Of a stretch of 64,000 nt of DNA, positions 1-11,809 are shown piece by piece. Under the pieces are notes generated by a model, which did not search any database, was not told where the DNA came from, and worked only from the letters and a program-made list of their open reading frames with translations. Position 1 is the stretch's first letter. Each line of letters starts with the position of its first letter. Origin of the DNA: Stercorarius parasiticus (lineage: Eukaryota > Chordata > Aves > Charadriiformes > Stercorariidae); the NCBI GenBank assembly GCA_013396915.1, contig VWZL01004361.1, positions 192,140 to 256,139 of the forward strand, read 5' to 3'. The position numbers were made by a program, and so were the translations under genes.

Positions 1-739
1 TATTAAAACCTACAGTGTACAGCAATATACGGTTGTGGGTTATGAACCGCAGGCTTTACAACATGGTTAAAGAATTAAAACCAAACTAATCCTAGCCATC
101 CTGATATATTGACTTCTCCTCTAAGAATTAATCTTTCCTTTACTCTCTTGACCATACAATACAAATCTAATTCATTTACATTATCAAATAAAATGACCTT
201 TTGTTTTCAACAGATTTTTTTATTGCCAGAAAATACAGTATGTTAACTCTGTGGTTATTCAGCCTCCCATAAAATACTAATATAAAGCCATTATTATAGT
301 GGCACTCTATTTAAATGTCAGTCTGCCTTTCTATTATAAACCAAACCACCAGTTCATAGGCTTGTAACTCATCAGTAAAAAATTTACTTCAGGTGAGAAC
401 TTGGAGTATGAGCTCCCAACTTTTCTTTGGAAGTGTGTTTTTTTAAAAATACGAGTGTGTGTGATCCCAAGGGATGAATATGTAATTGTGAACCTATGGC
501 ACGGCATTCGTAGAACCAGAAATGCCTGATCGTGCCAGCACATTGCCCACCGCAGAGTCCCCTGGCTGGGGCTGGTACTTTGTGGTTCTAGGAGAAGGAG
601 TTTGGTCAGCCGGCTACGCAGAGTTTCTGGAAGTACATCGCAATCCAACTAGGAGACAACTCAGCCTTTTCAAAAAACCTGGAGTTTTGACTGGTGGTTG
701 ATGAGAAAGACATCTTCCCTATGTCTTTTTTTTTTTTTT

Positions 740-757
740 TGCTGCTGCTGCTGCTTG
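740..757. repeat. GCT trinucleotide repeat after a poly-T run
   Basis: A T run from about 726 is followed by about five GCT units. It lies inside the MPPED2 intron and is short, so it is probably only a neutral microsatellite. Confidence 0.7.
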
Positions 758-1539
758 CTTGCACTTAATTACGTTCCATTAACACTCTCTTGAAGGGAAT
801 TAGGTGTTGCACATTGCCTTGGAGAGATGTGGGTGTCAAAATCCTCTCTCCATCCAGGTGAGAACTGGAAAAAGCACGAATAGCATTTTGTTGATCAGGT
901 GGAGTCACTGATAGTGAGGTAAAAATTCTACTACGATGGTTTCTAATTAAAGTTTTCATGTTAGGTTTTTTTTCACCAGAAGAGACAAATTAACTCTCAT
1001 TCAGTCTGTAGCAATCTGCATCTCCCACAAACCTCTTTGAAGGGACAACATGAAGGTGGGTGAGCCTAAAATTACGTGTCGCGTAAATTGACCTGCATGT
1101 AATCTGAGCTGCTTGTTTAATGATCTCGAAGCCAACAAAAGCGAGTGACCCATGCTTAAACAGATCCTTTTCAATTAAAATAATGCTCCTTTTACCTCTG
1201 CGACGCTGAATGCTCTCTGCAGTCTCTTCAGCAGCTTCGGCTTCTTTTATGACCCTCATATGTTTTTTTTTCCTCAGTCTCTTCTGTCATTTTTTTTTTT
1301 GGTGTTCATCTGTTGATTAAGTAACTGCATTATTTTAATTGATTTGCTAAATGAGCTCATACATAAGACAGCTCCTCCAGGTAATAACCTGAAAATGTTA
1401 GCTTATATTACTGGGGTCATGCTTGAGTGCTACAGCACTTGAAGTCTTCATTGGTTTGGGAGTGCATTGTGCCGGTTCTTCAAGTTATTTGTTGGACTCC
1501 TCAGGCAGAGCAACAAGAGATAAATGTCTTTTTGTACAC

Positions 1540-1565
1540 ATATATATACACACACACACACACAG
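1540..1565. repeat. TA/CA dinucleotide microsatellite
   Basis: A short TA run passes directly into a CA run of about seven units. It is intronic. Confidence 0.8.
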
Positions 1566-4500
1566 GTTGTATACATGTAATATCGAGTATAAGATTTTTG
1601 TATGTGTGAACTTTGTTTGCATACAGGTCCCCTCAGGTTGCCTGAGCTGCGAAGGTGTGATACGCATTTGGAGATCTGTGATCACCCTTTTCCCCAGATA
1701 ACTTTTTTTTTTTTTTTTTTTTAAAGTTTCTTGGTTGACAGACTTTGGCAAATAAAGTAGCAATGGTTTTGGATGAAGATGAGACAGGAGTTGCTGATTT
1801 TCCCTTCCCACAGACTCCAAAGCAGGATCACAGTTTTCAGTAAAGGTGAAATTCTGAGTAGGCCAGATGTTAAATTTCTGCACAAAGCAAAGGCCGTAAC
1901 AAATGAAGCAAAACTGCATATCTTTTAAATAAATGACATTTCCTAAAACTTACAATTAAATAGTAAACCAGTATCATTGCTTCAAGTCCAGCCATGATAT
2001 TTTATACTGTACCTAAGTGCCAAATAAGTGTGTATTGTGACACTGGAAACTCGTTTGGTTGTTTCAGCTGTTTTCATCTGGTTAGTGAAGGTGAGTGACT
2101 TCACATCCAGCTTCAAGAGTAAGCTGAAACGGAAGGTAGCACAGACTTCAAACAAACAAGAAATGCTGGGAGCATCCTGTGGCCTAATTATAACTAACTG
2201 TTTCCGTTCTTTTCTGTAAATTTTCAGAAGGTTATGTTACGAGTTCCTACAATTAAATATAGTGGGCTATGTGTGCATGGAGGACTAATTCATGTGAACC
2301 TTGTTTGGTTTTCCTACCAGGCACTCTGGAAAGTTTCTGTTTCTTCTTGAAGAATGCTAAGCTGCATTTTGAGCAAAGCATAAATAAAAATAGTGGTGGT
2401 ATTTATAGATAAACAGTACCACCTGGCAATAAGCAAATCTCAGTGTCTGATGGTAAGTCATTGGAGTAGGTAAGGATAATTGGCTTATTGTTAAAGACTA
2501 ATGGGGAAAATCATAGAGGCAACGTTCTGTGTCTACCATCTGATTCATTTTAAGCAAGTGACTTAGGAATATATTCTGGCAAATTTATTCTTGGTGTAGT
2601 CAACCTAGTTCTATACAGTGCCTCTGTAAACAGTGCTCTATCTAGAGTGTTCTGAAGCGAAATAATTATTACTTGTAAGGTACTTCAAAGGAGTTTTTGA
2701 AAGCCTTTGAGTTCCTATGATTGTGATGCATGTTTGTGCTTGGTGGGTTTTGGATTGGTTTTTTTTGTTTGTTTGGTTGGTTTTGGTTTTTATTTTTCAC
2801 TTTTCAGAAACAACAAAGTGGTTTGTCAACTCTGGAAAATAGATCAGGAAACCAGACATCCAGAACATAAGGGCACAAAGACCAAAATCTTTTCTTGATT
2901 CTATGTGCTAGAGCATGGAAGTGTTACATGGAAAGCTCTAAAGCAGTGCAAAAATAAGACCTAAATTTGGCTCTGATGTAAGCCCACCGTTTGAGAGACT
3001 TTGTAATTAATTACAAATAATTTTTGAACCCTTTTTAGGAGTGTACTAACCATAGTTATACTGTGAGAGATTAAGAATGCTGGTCATGGGTTTTGTTCCT
3101 AGGATGGCTCAAAACATAGATGTGATATCTGTAGGTATTCCTGTAAGCATAAAACAGCAAGTCACTGCGTTTTCAGAGGATTATCTTCAGAGAACAACAG
3201 ATTGAGAAAAGTTACTTCCTTTCAGGTAGCCCAAATATTGCTTTTCCACAGTCATCTGGCTGGGTTTTGTGCCATGGCTTACGGAAGTAGTGACGTTTTC
3301 TAGTGTTCTCCTTCGTTTGTTCATCAGGATTCAAATAGATGGGATGGAGCTGCAAGGTCTGGAGCTGGTACAGGGACTGGTGATGGGTGTATGGGGGGCT
3401 GTGGCCCCTCTGGGCAGCGCTGAACTGGTACATTGGCTCGGCGGCTCTTAGGGAGTCCCCAGCCAAAACTAACCCTCTGGGGCAGGACTTGCCTTTCACG
3501 TTGGTGTCTTTAAGTTACATATATTATTAAGAGCAGTGCAGATGTAAAGTTACGTAAAAGTGCTGAAGCACTACATAAAAACATGTATCTGGAATTCCTC
3601 TGGTTTGTGGCTTTGGCCTTTATTGATGAATAGGCAACCATGTTGTTCTCTGACCAGCGTAGCCTTTTGCAAGGAGCTACAGAGATTGTCTAGTGATGCT
3701 ACAGAATTCTGTTTTAAGTAGCATTCAAAACCATGAAGTTTCTAGAGGCTGTTCGGTAGGGAGGAGAACTAAATTCACCAATAGAGCAGGCAGGTATAAC
3801 TTCTTTTGAGTGTTTTATTTGTTATACTAACTTATGTCTGGCAACATGTGTTCCATGGTTCACTGAAATGTAACTTACTTGTTTCAAAGGCAGCCATCTT
3901 TCAGTGAGTATTTTCCAACTGCTACTTTTATAAATATATAAAATATTCAACAGAAGCTACTGGATGTAATTACACCTGTACAGATTTTGCTTTTTTACAT
4001 GTCAAACACTCCATCCCAGTGGATCTGCAAGAATATGCGTTTGTTGGAGAGTTCTTTACTTCCCTTTCGCTTTTGCTCTACTTTAATTTGTGTTGTCATT
4101 GCAGAAACAGGGCTACTAGTAAAACCCTCTTCCAGATTTACCTGGGGTGGAAGCTTTGTCAATTTACATTTCCTGCATGGATAATAAGAGGCATGTAGAA
4201 AATTAATTTAAGATGTAATACAACTGGCACATTATGATCACGTTTACTAGAAGAAACCAAGCATCATTCTATAAGATGCACAGTTAAACAAAATTGAATC
4301 AAAATTTCAGCCAGCTGCTTTTTTTTCCTTTCCTTTCCTCTTTTCCCCCTGGCCTGTCTCTCGGAATGGACATTTGATATGTTGTTGTGAGCTTCAGGGC
4401 CAGAGAGCTCCTTCCTCTAGATAGATATTCTACAATTCTCTATGTTTCTACAAAGAGCCCAGAATTCTACCGTAACAATTTGGGGAGTTCAAGCTCTTTT

Positions 4501-6431
4501 CAATACCACAGCATCTTTTGACACTTCCAAGGGTGGGTGTACCCTGCACAAGGATGCAGTATGGGAATGAAGGGGAGAATGTGCCCTCTCTGGAATGAGA
4601 AGAGGTTCTGTAAATCAGCCTGGCGTGGTGTTTCCTAGGCCTGAGCTGCTGCCACAGTGTTCCCATCGCCATGCAGGGAAACCTAGCTGAGACTGGCGCT
4701 ACCTTACACCAGGTCTATCCTTCAAGCCATTCTCAACCATATGCGGCACAGAAATATGCAAGGTCTAATACTTGCTTTTATTAGTAGGCCTTTGTAATTC
4801 TGTTCTTTTTAAAAGTAGAATGAAATTAGCCCTTGAGTCAAGTTTGAATTATTTTCTTATTTTTGGGATATTACAGTATCTCCCAGATCTCATTAAGTAA
4901 AGCCCTAAATAAAATCATTGCAATACAGTTAGGGATTGGAAAACCTCAGAAGATTTGGAGGAAGTTTCCTCTTTGATGAGCAATTCAGATACTTAAACAA
5001 AGGTTGCCTGAGTCATAAACTTTAAAAATCCGTATACTCCCTTCCTCTCCTTTCCAGTATCCACCGGCTTCCTCATATCATCCCCTCCTCTGCTTCGTTG
5101 TATATTCTTTCTCCACGTCCCCAAGGGGCCCCGTGCTCTGTGTCCTGCTGTCCCTCGTGTCTTGTGATCCTCCATGACATTGCTAGCATTGTAACCTCCT
5201 GCCTCTCTGCTCCTTTGGCCTCAAGTTTCTTGAGTCCTGGCGTGTGCATGTTTTTATGTGTTTCTTTACACAACTTGTTTCTGTTGTTTTTTTGTTTATT
5301 GTGGTTTTTCGTGGGTTGGGTTGTTTATGATTTTTTTTGTTGTGTTTTTTTTTTTTTTAATAAATCTTCCCCTCAGAAGACAAGTTTTGGTCTTAAATAC
5401 TGTCTGTGATGCTCTGGTATTGTTAACACACAACCTGTGAAAAGAGGATGACGTTTTATGTTCCTCCTCCAAAACGCGTCACTAACCATTCAAGACACAG
5501 GACAGAAGATGCCAGTGGTTGATATGGGCCATCAGAGAAACCAAATACTGAAAGGTGTCCACAGAGGTAGTAGGCTGTAGATTTGGGGACCAGAGCTCAG
5601 TTACCTGTCAAGAAAAGTTGGGGCAGCCTGGAAGCAGCAAAGGCAGAGATGCGCAGAGAGTGAGAGGGGGAAGAACTGCAAGTTGCGTAAAGGAATTATC
5701 TTCATGTGCCGTTTTCCAGCCAAATGGCCGGCTAAAACTGCACTTACTTCTCTATCTGTCCCTGGTTTAGGTGATAACCTGGTCCACATCAGCACATCCA
5801 TGGAACATGCTGAATGGCAGCAGTTGAGGTCCCAGAGTTTTCTTTCATACCTCTCAGAGGTCCAAGCATGTGTCTCTATCTGATAGGAGTCTAAGCTAAA
5901 ACCTCCGTTGACCAGTTTGTACAACCTGAGGTAGTATTTGAGAACAGCTTGGTGCAAGAATACCAGGTCACACTAGCTTGTGGCGATGAGGTGGTTGCTG
6001 CCGCTTCTCATTGTGGAGGACTGCTGCATAGAGAAAAGGCACCGTGTGGGCTCTTTCCCTCCAACCATAGTGGATGGGTGGGGGTTGTGTTTCTCAAATG
6101 TTTTGTCATTTAGACAACCAGCCAGTGTTTAGAGGTTGTAATAAGTTTGAAAGAGAGACATAAAACTTGAAAAAAAAAAAAAACCAAACCAAAAAACCCA
6201 GCATCTGTTGAAGCTTCAGATTTTCATAATACTGTAAAAGTAGATGAACTATGCTTTAGAGACTTCTTGGCTTTTGTGCAGGTCAGTAATAAGGAGATAC
6301 ATACAGAAACATGTCTAACATAATCACAGTACTGGTAACCCACTTTCAGGAGAGCTTCAGCTGTTTAAAGATGCAGGGTGAGCAAAATCCCAAGGAAGCA
6401 GACCCCGTGATGCTTCCTTTGGTTGTGTGTT

Positions 6432-6545
6432 ATTGTCCTCGCTTTCTAAATGGGACACTGAGGCACAGCAGGTGAATGCTAGTGGGAATGAAACGCAGCT
6501 CGAGCCTCCAGACTCTGCCTTTTACTGATACCACAGCACTGCATA
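6432..6545 (-). repeat. MIR-like SINE remnant
   Basis: Read on the + strand, this has the reverse-complement MIR layout: an ACTGAGGCACAG block, then a degraded internal region, then a CCTCCAGACTCTGCC-like block. That order is the hallmark of an antisense MIR copy. It is heavily diverged, so the ends are approximate. The call rests on remembered consensus, not on an alignment. Confidence 0.5.
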
Positions 6546-9500
6546 TGATGAGCACATTTAGGAAATCATTGAGCCTGTAAGATGAAAAAAAGAAAAAGGT
6601 TTTGTAGCACAGAAGGCAAGCTTCAGAGCCTATTTTATAGAAGCTCTTAACTTGTAAAATGTGTGTCCTTAGTACGTTGTGTGCTTGCCCTGCTCAGCCT
6701 TTTGTTTCCGTGATTACACACACGCTCTCTCCTTGCCCTTCTCCCTCGCCCCACGCTACAGTCCCTTTTTGTTTATTCCCACCGGGCACACTCCCTCCAT
6801 TGACTGAATGGAGCTGGGCACGTGTGTGCTGCTCTGCCCCGACAAACATTTGTGCGCAGCGTTTGGGGCGGAGGGAGGAGGATTTGAAAGGCTTTTCTTT
6901 TCCATGCACAAAGGTCACTTTTCTTTTCTTTTTTCTTTTACCCCTTTTGCTGTTCGTTCTCTGCTAGTCTGCTGCACTGCTTTCGCCCTGGGACTGTAAC
7001 AGATACTTTGGGGACATGTTTGTGGGTCAGTCCCTTAACTGAACAAGTCTAGGAGCACGTATCGGTGTCCGGTCCTGCCGTTTTTGTCCCGTAAATGGCA
7101 CTGTCTCTCTCCCTCCTGAGCCAGGTCTGTGTGTTGGATTTGAACACTGGCAAAAATAAAGAGCATGTCGTTATTGTTATTAGTTGTGTAGGAGCGCTTC
7201 CTGCTCGTGATGCCTTTTACACACCCGCTTGGCTGGTGGCCTCTGGAAGGAAAAAAGAAATTTTTGCCTCCTGTGCGCTTTACTCATTGGATTAAGGATA
7301 AAATTGAAACTTTCCTAAAAGACTGCGTGGCCTTAAAAAAATGAATGAATGAATACATGGGATTAAAACCCCGTGAGATGATTTATTTCTTTCTAATCCT
7401 GTTTGGAAGTAACTATTGAAATAAATGGATTTACTGGTGGAGGTAAAAGGAAAACGTGAATCTGGAAGGTCTCATTATACGTTTACCTTTTGAGCTGTTG
7501 AACTCTGAGGATAAGGTAATTTAAATTCATGAGCCAGAGAAGAGATGAAAGCAGGTAGTAGGAGATACCGTCCTTTAAAAGTGTTAAAGTTCCAGGAGGA
7601 GTTGAAATTCCTGTATCACCTGGATGAACTTGGCCATGGCCTTGCATCTCCTGTTTTCCCCACGTGACGATGTTGCTTCTGAGGTGTAAACACCAAGGAG
7701 TGGTTGCAATTTTGTGTCCTAAAATAATGCTCCATCACTGTTAGGGTTTTTTTTGGTTTTGTTTTAATAGTAAAATAGTAAAACCATACGAAGTTCTTGG
7801 GAGAAGGGAGATCCGATCACCTGCTGGAGAGGCAGCTCTCTGCCATTAAAAGCAGATGGATTTCTGTGTTGTCAGGGGGTTCTCCCAACACACCTGCAAA
7901 AGGAGGGTGAGTCTTGTCGCGAAGGTTAAGATCCCCTCCTCCTTGGTATTCTGTCAAGTGATGCCTGTGTCTCTTGCAGCACGAGGTGTGAAGATAATAT
8001 GCAGCCTACTGCATAAGCATTCTTTTAATTGCAGAAAATGTAACTTCCAAAATGCCAGGTGGAGGGGGATCGGTGGGGATTCCTGCCTAGAAATGAAGAA
8101 CTGGAGAGAGTAACGATGCGCCAGGTGTCTGCCTTTGATGAGGATATTCCCTGTGTCACATCTGGTGCCAGCATAACTGCTATCCCTAAATGATAAGGAA
8201 GCTTTGCAGCCAGGGGAGGGCTGAGCTGTCAGGTGAGCCGAGGATCAGGAATTATCCTGACGGTTTGATGGCACATGAAGGATGCTGTGACATGCAGCGT
8301 GGTTCTGACGAGCAGAGGCTCGGTTAGATTCTCCCGGACGCGGGCTGACACACCGGGCAAGCGGGACCTGCGTCACGCCATCCATCGGGTATGAGGATGT
8401 GTTCTGGTCTGTCAAACATAAAATGACAAAATCATTTGTAATCTCTCATTACTAATCCCTGTGATTTTTACGTCTGTGCCTCCCTTGTGGCATTATTCAA
8501 CAGCTGATCGCTTTCTTTTCTTGCCAGCTACTTAATAGTGAAGTATACTATTAATGCGTTTAGGAATTTACTGACATCTTTTACTTAGAACTTCACGGGA
8601 AAGAGAAATACGTCAGATCTTAAATGCAGTTACTAATGACTGAGTAGCCTTTACTAATTGTTTGCACCTGATTGCAACTCACCACAGGTGGGTGCAGCCA
8701 AAGTTCATTACAGACACCTCTTCCTGGGTATAAGGAAGTTTCTCCCAGTAAGTAATCAGCTCCAGAAGGTGTTACAGAAGGCACATAACTATGTGCGCAA
8801 TTTTTCCCCTCTAAATTATTTAGAAGTTGAGTATGACTCTATTTAACTCCTGTGTATGCAAAAAAGGGCACTAGGAGGAGTGAAATATCCCGTATCCCTT
8901 GATAGGGTGCTGCTACCGACAGTGCGGGCTTTGTCTTTCCGGCGCACATTTAAAGTTTGCTGGGGGTAAACAGCTATTCATCTGTCTGCTCGGGGGATTC
9001 ACAGTACATCAACTCCATTTTGTCTGCGCTGCAACACGGCGTAGTGCAAACATCGGGTGACCTTCCTCCTGATCTCATCTAAACCTGAATCTGTGCCATA
9101 AAGCCTTTTTCTTTTTCTTTTTTTTTTTTCTCTTACTGGTGGTGTTCTGACCACATCCTCTTTCCTCTGGGCTTTCTGGCGATGCCGGAGCCGCCTCCGA
9201 AATGCAGTGACTCTGGGGTTGCGGAGTTAGGGCACAGCGCTCTCATCAAATATCCAGTGCAGGTTCGTGTTTTAAATGCCTGAAACCTAAATCTGTAATC
9301 CAGGTGTTCTTCCAGTCGTGCCCGCTCTTCTCCCCGATTTACTCATTTTCTATGAAAATATTTAGTATATTAAAAAAGTATTTGACTGTCTTTTTTTGTG
9401 TGCACATGCTGCATAATGGGGAAGGTTTCTCGAAAGTTTTCTTACAAGTGGATTCCCATGTGGTGCCTGTTAGTCACAGCTAATTACAGAGGCTGGTGAA

Positions 9501-10199
9501 TGAAGACTATATTGGAGCTCAGGTTCCCCTCCTCCTCCTCCCCCAGTGCTTCAGAAGAAAATAAAATAAAAAACCTGCAGACAAATCCAGGTTTTTCTGT
9601 GGTTGTAGTCTCCAAAGAGCTCCAGAGAGATCACAGATGTGGTTTCACATTTCAGGTTTAACTATGGTGTAATAACTACAGTATTATCTGCAGGAGAAAT
9701 GCAAGTGGGGAAAGAATCGTTAATTGACAGTGAAAAGTTCAACCTATGCACTGTGTGTTTGTTTTTTTAAGCAGCTGAATGTTTAGCCAAACCATATTTT
9801 AACTTTTAACTGCAGCCCTGAAGGTTACGATAATCTTGATACGTTAAAACCTAGGAACATTATAGGAAAGGAAGTTTAGAACTGGGTTTCAGAGAGGTCA
9901 ATCATAGCAAAGCAGAAACACTTGTGATTTAGCTAAAGAAAGCTAAGACAGACATTCTTCAGTTTTAATTCAGTTGCATACAAACCTCCTGCGAGGTACG
10001 CTGACCTGGCTTTACGACACCTGAACTTCTTTAAATGTTTCAGTGAGTGCGGAGCAAGCCAGCAGTGAGAGCTGACGTTTCATTGCCGTGCACATTAGCA
10101 ACCCATCGCTTACATAAAATGTTTAACTAACATCTAATTTTTCTGTCTTGTTAGCGTCCGTCCAGCATCCAGGAAGCCTGCTAGGTTGAATGAGTTCCT

Positions 10200-10221
10200 C
10201 TCTGTGTGTGTGTGTGTGTGT
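10200..10221. repeat. TG dinucleotide microsatellite
   Basis: About nine or ten uninterrupted TG units follow a TCTC lead-in, inside the MPPED2 intron. Confidence 0.85.
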
Positions 10222-11693
10222 AGTCTAAGTATTAGTGCAGTAGGACTACATGGGATGTGGCTATTATTTGTTACTAAGACACCAGTGACCTTCCTGCTCC
10301 TATATTAGCAGCGCCTGCTGTTTTCCCATACTGCCCGTTGTCAGGAATTCAGACCATACATAGAACTGAGTATAATCTTCATCGGTCAAATTATTGTCTC
10401 TGGCGAACAAAATACTTCAGTAATAATAATAAAAAAAAAAATCAGAGATGTAATCTCAGCAGGAAATTTCCACTTCAATGCGTATTTGAAGCTGAAAATA
10501 TGCATAATTTAAAGGGTGCAGGAGGCAGATTATATAATGAAATTATGTAGGACTCTTAATGGTCTCTCTCTTTTTAACAGGTATGCTTTTCCTTACGGCT
10601 GGTTTGTTTGGATTTTTTTTCCCCAGTTTTCATTTTCAGAACTGCAGTACGCAGAAGACTGACTGCAGGAGTAGCTTGAACTCTCAGAAAGATGGCCCGG
10701 CTATGACCAGGAGTATCCGACCTAGGAAGTGAAGCATCCCAGTCAAATTCTGTTGCCTAAACTCTAGGAAACACATATATGGATGAAAACTCTTAAAATT
10801 ATTACAATTCTGACAGCTGTTGTTAGTAACAGGTGTAAATATTATCTCTTCAGAACAGTTGCTCTGTGGACCTACCTGGTATGGAAAGGCTTTATTATAA
10901 CATACCTGCACCAAAACCATTCAATTTGGCTGTTACACATTGAAAAAGTACTCCTAGAAGGTCCGCTTTTCATCACCACACGTCTGGGTTGATGGATAAA
11001 CCAATGTCTCAGAACAAGACTATGCTATGATGGTGGAGACTGAGGATCTCCGCTTTCCTTAAGAAACACTAAAGGAATTTTGAATTATAAGCTCTATTGA
11101 AAAAGTCACTGTGCGATCAAGACCTCTAGGAGGTTCAGGAGTTCAAAGCCGAGTTATGTGACGATGTTCTGACATTAAAAGTGCTAAATGGAGCAAGTTC
11201 GGGTTTAGTGAAAACCGGTAGTACAGACAGCGACTGTAACCCCCGTCATACAGCCTTCCCGTTGAGCTGTTACCCACTGGCTGCCCTTTGCTCTGAGAAA
11301 TTGTCTCTTGCCTCCAAAATCGTTGAGAATTTTGCTTGTTTTGGTAGGTAACATAAGGAAGGAGTTATTATGTTTGAACATCCCCAAACTTTGTAAGAAA
11401 GCGTTGGATTTAGTCTGTGTTATTTTAATTTTTTTCCCTTTCTCCAGTGGATAAACGCCTCCAGGGCTGAATACTCTTGTACAAAAAGAGCATAGGATGT
11501 TAATCTAAACTTAGACGTATAGATGAGTGTATGTGTGTATTTGAACTAGTTTCTTTTAGCAGCATCCCCTTCAAACAGGCTGTCTACAAGTCATCTCTGA
11601 AGTACGGAAATTATTTCAATTTTCAGAAAAATGGGACAAGGGAAGAGATTTTTATTTTATACTGATGCAGTTCATCTTATTTTCCCCCCAAAG

Positions 11694-11809
11694 GACACCG
11701 TGGTTTAATGGATGGGGCTTTAACCTACCCAGAGGTCAGTCTTTGCTAGACAAGTGGAACCTTATTCCCGAGGGAATTGATATACTAATGACACATGGAC
11801 CTCCCCTTG
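11694..11809 (+). CDS. MPPED2: MPPED2 coding exon (residues about 179-218), metallophosphoesterase domain
   Basis: Internal exon of MPPED2, a metallophosphoesterase-domain protein related to class III cyclic nucleotide phosphodiesterases and expressed mainly in brain. The exon opens with one base completing a Trp codon, reads TPWFNGWGF and ends in the motif MTHGPPLG, followed by a G|GTAAGT donor. The His in MTHG corresponds to His213 when counted back from the C-terminus of the 294-residue protein; from the family it is a metal ligand of the active site. The acceptor is TTTTCCCCCCAAAG. The exon is 116 bp and phases match the next exon exactly. Only this and later coding exons lie in the window, because the earlier parts with Asp65, His67, Asp86 and Asn117 are to the left. 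No stop or frameshift is seen. Confidence 0.97.

Larger units (their letters stand above)
1..11693 (+). other. MPPED2: MPPED2 intron (3' part, upstream of the first visible coding exon)
   Basis: This stretch precedes the first visible MPPED2 exon and ends in a pyrimidine-rich acceptor (TTTCCCCCCAAAG) just before 11694. None of the open frames here resembles the N-terminal part of MPPED2 (the DTH and GNHE motif regions), so those exons lie to the left and this intron exceeds 11.7 kb. I see no CR1 copy in it. It holds simple repeats (a T run then GCT units near 726-757, CA repeat near 1551-1564, T run near 1701-1722, TG repeat near 10202-10221) and one MIR-like relic near 6432-6545. The scattered short open frames look random. 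Confidence 0.8.

Noticed and set aside
1..11693. Search for upstream MPPED2 exons with DTH or GNHE motifs
   Set aside because: No frame in this part resembles them, so they must lie to the left of the window.
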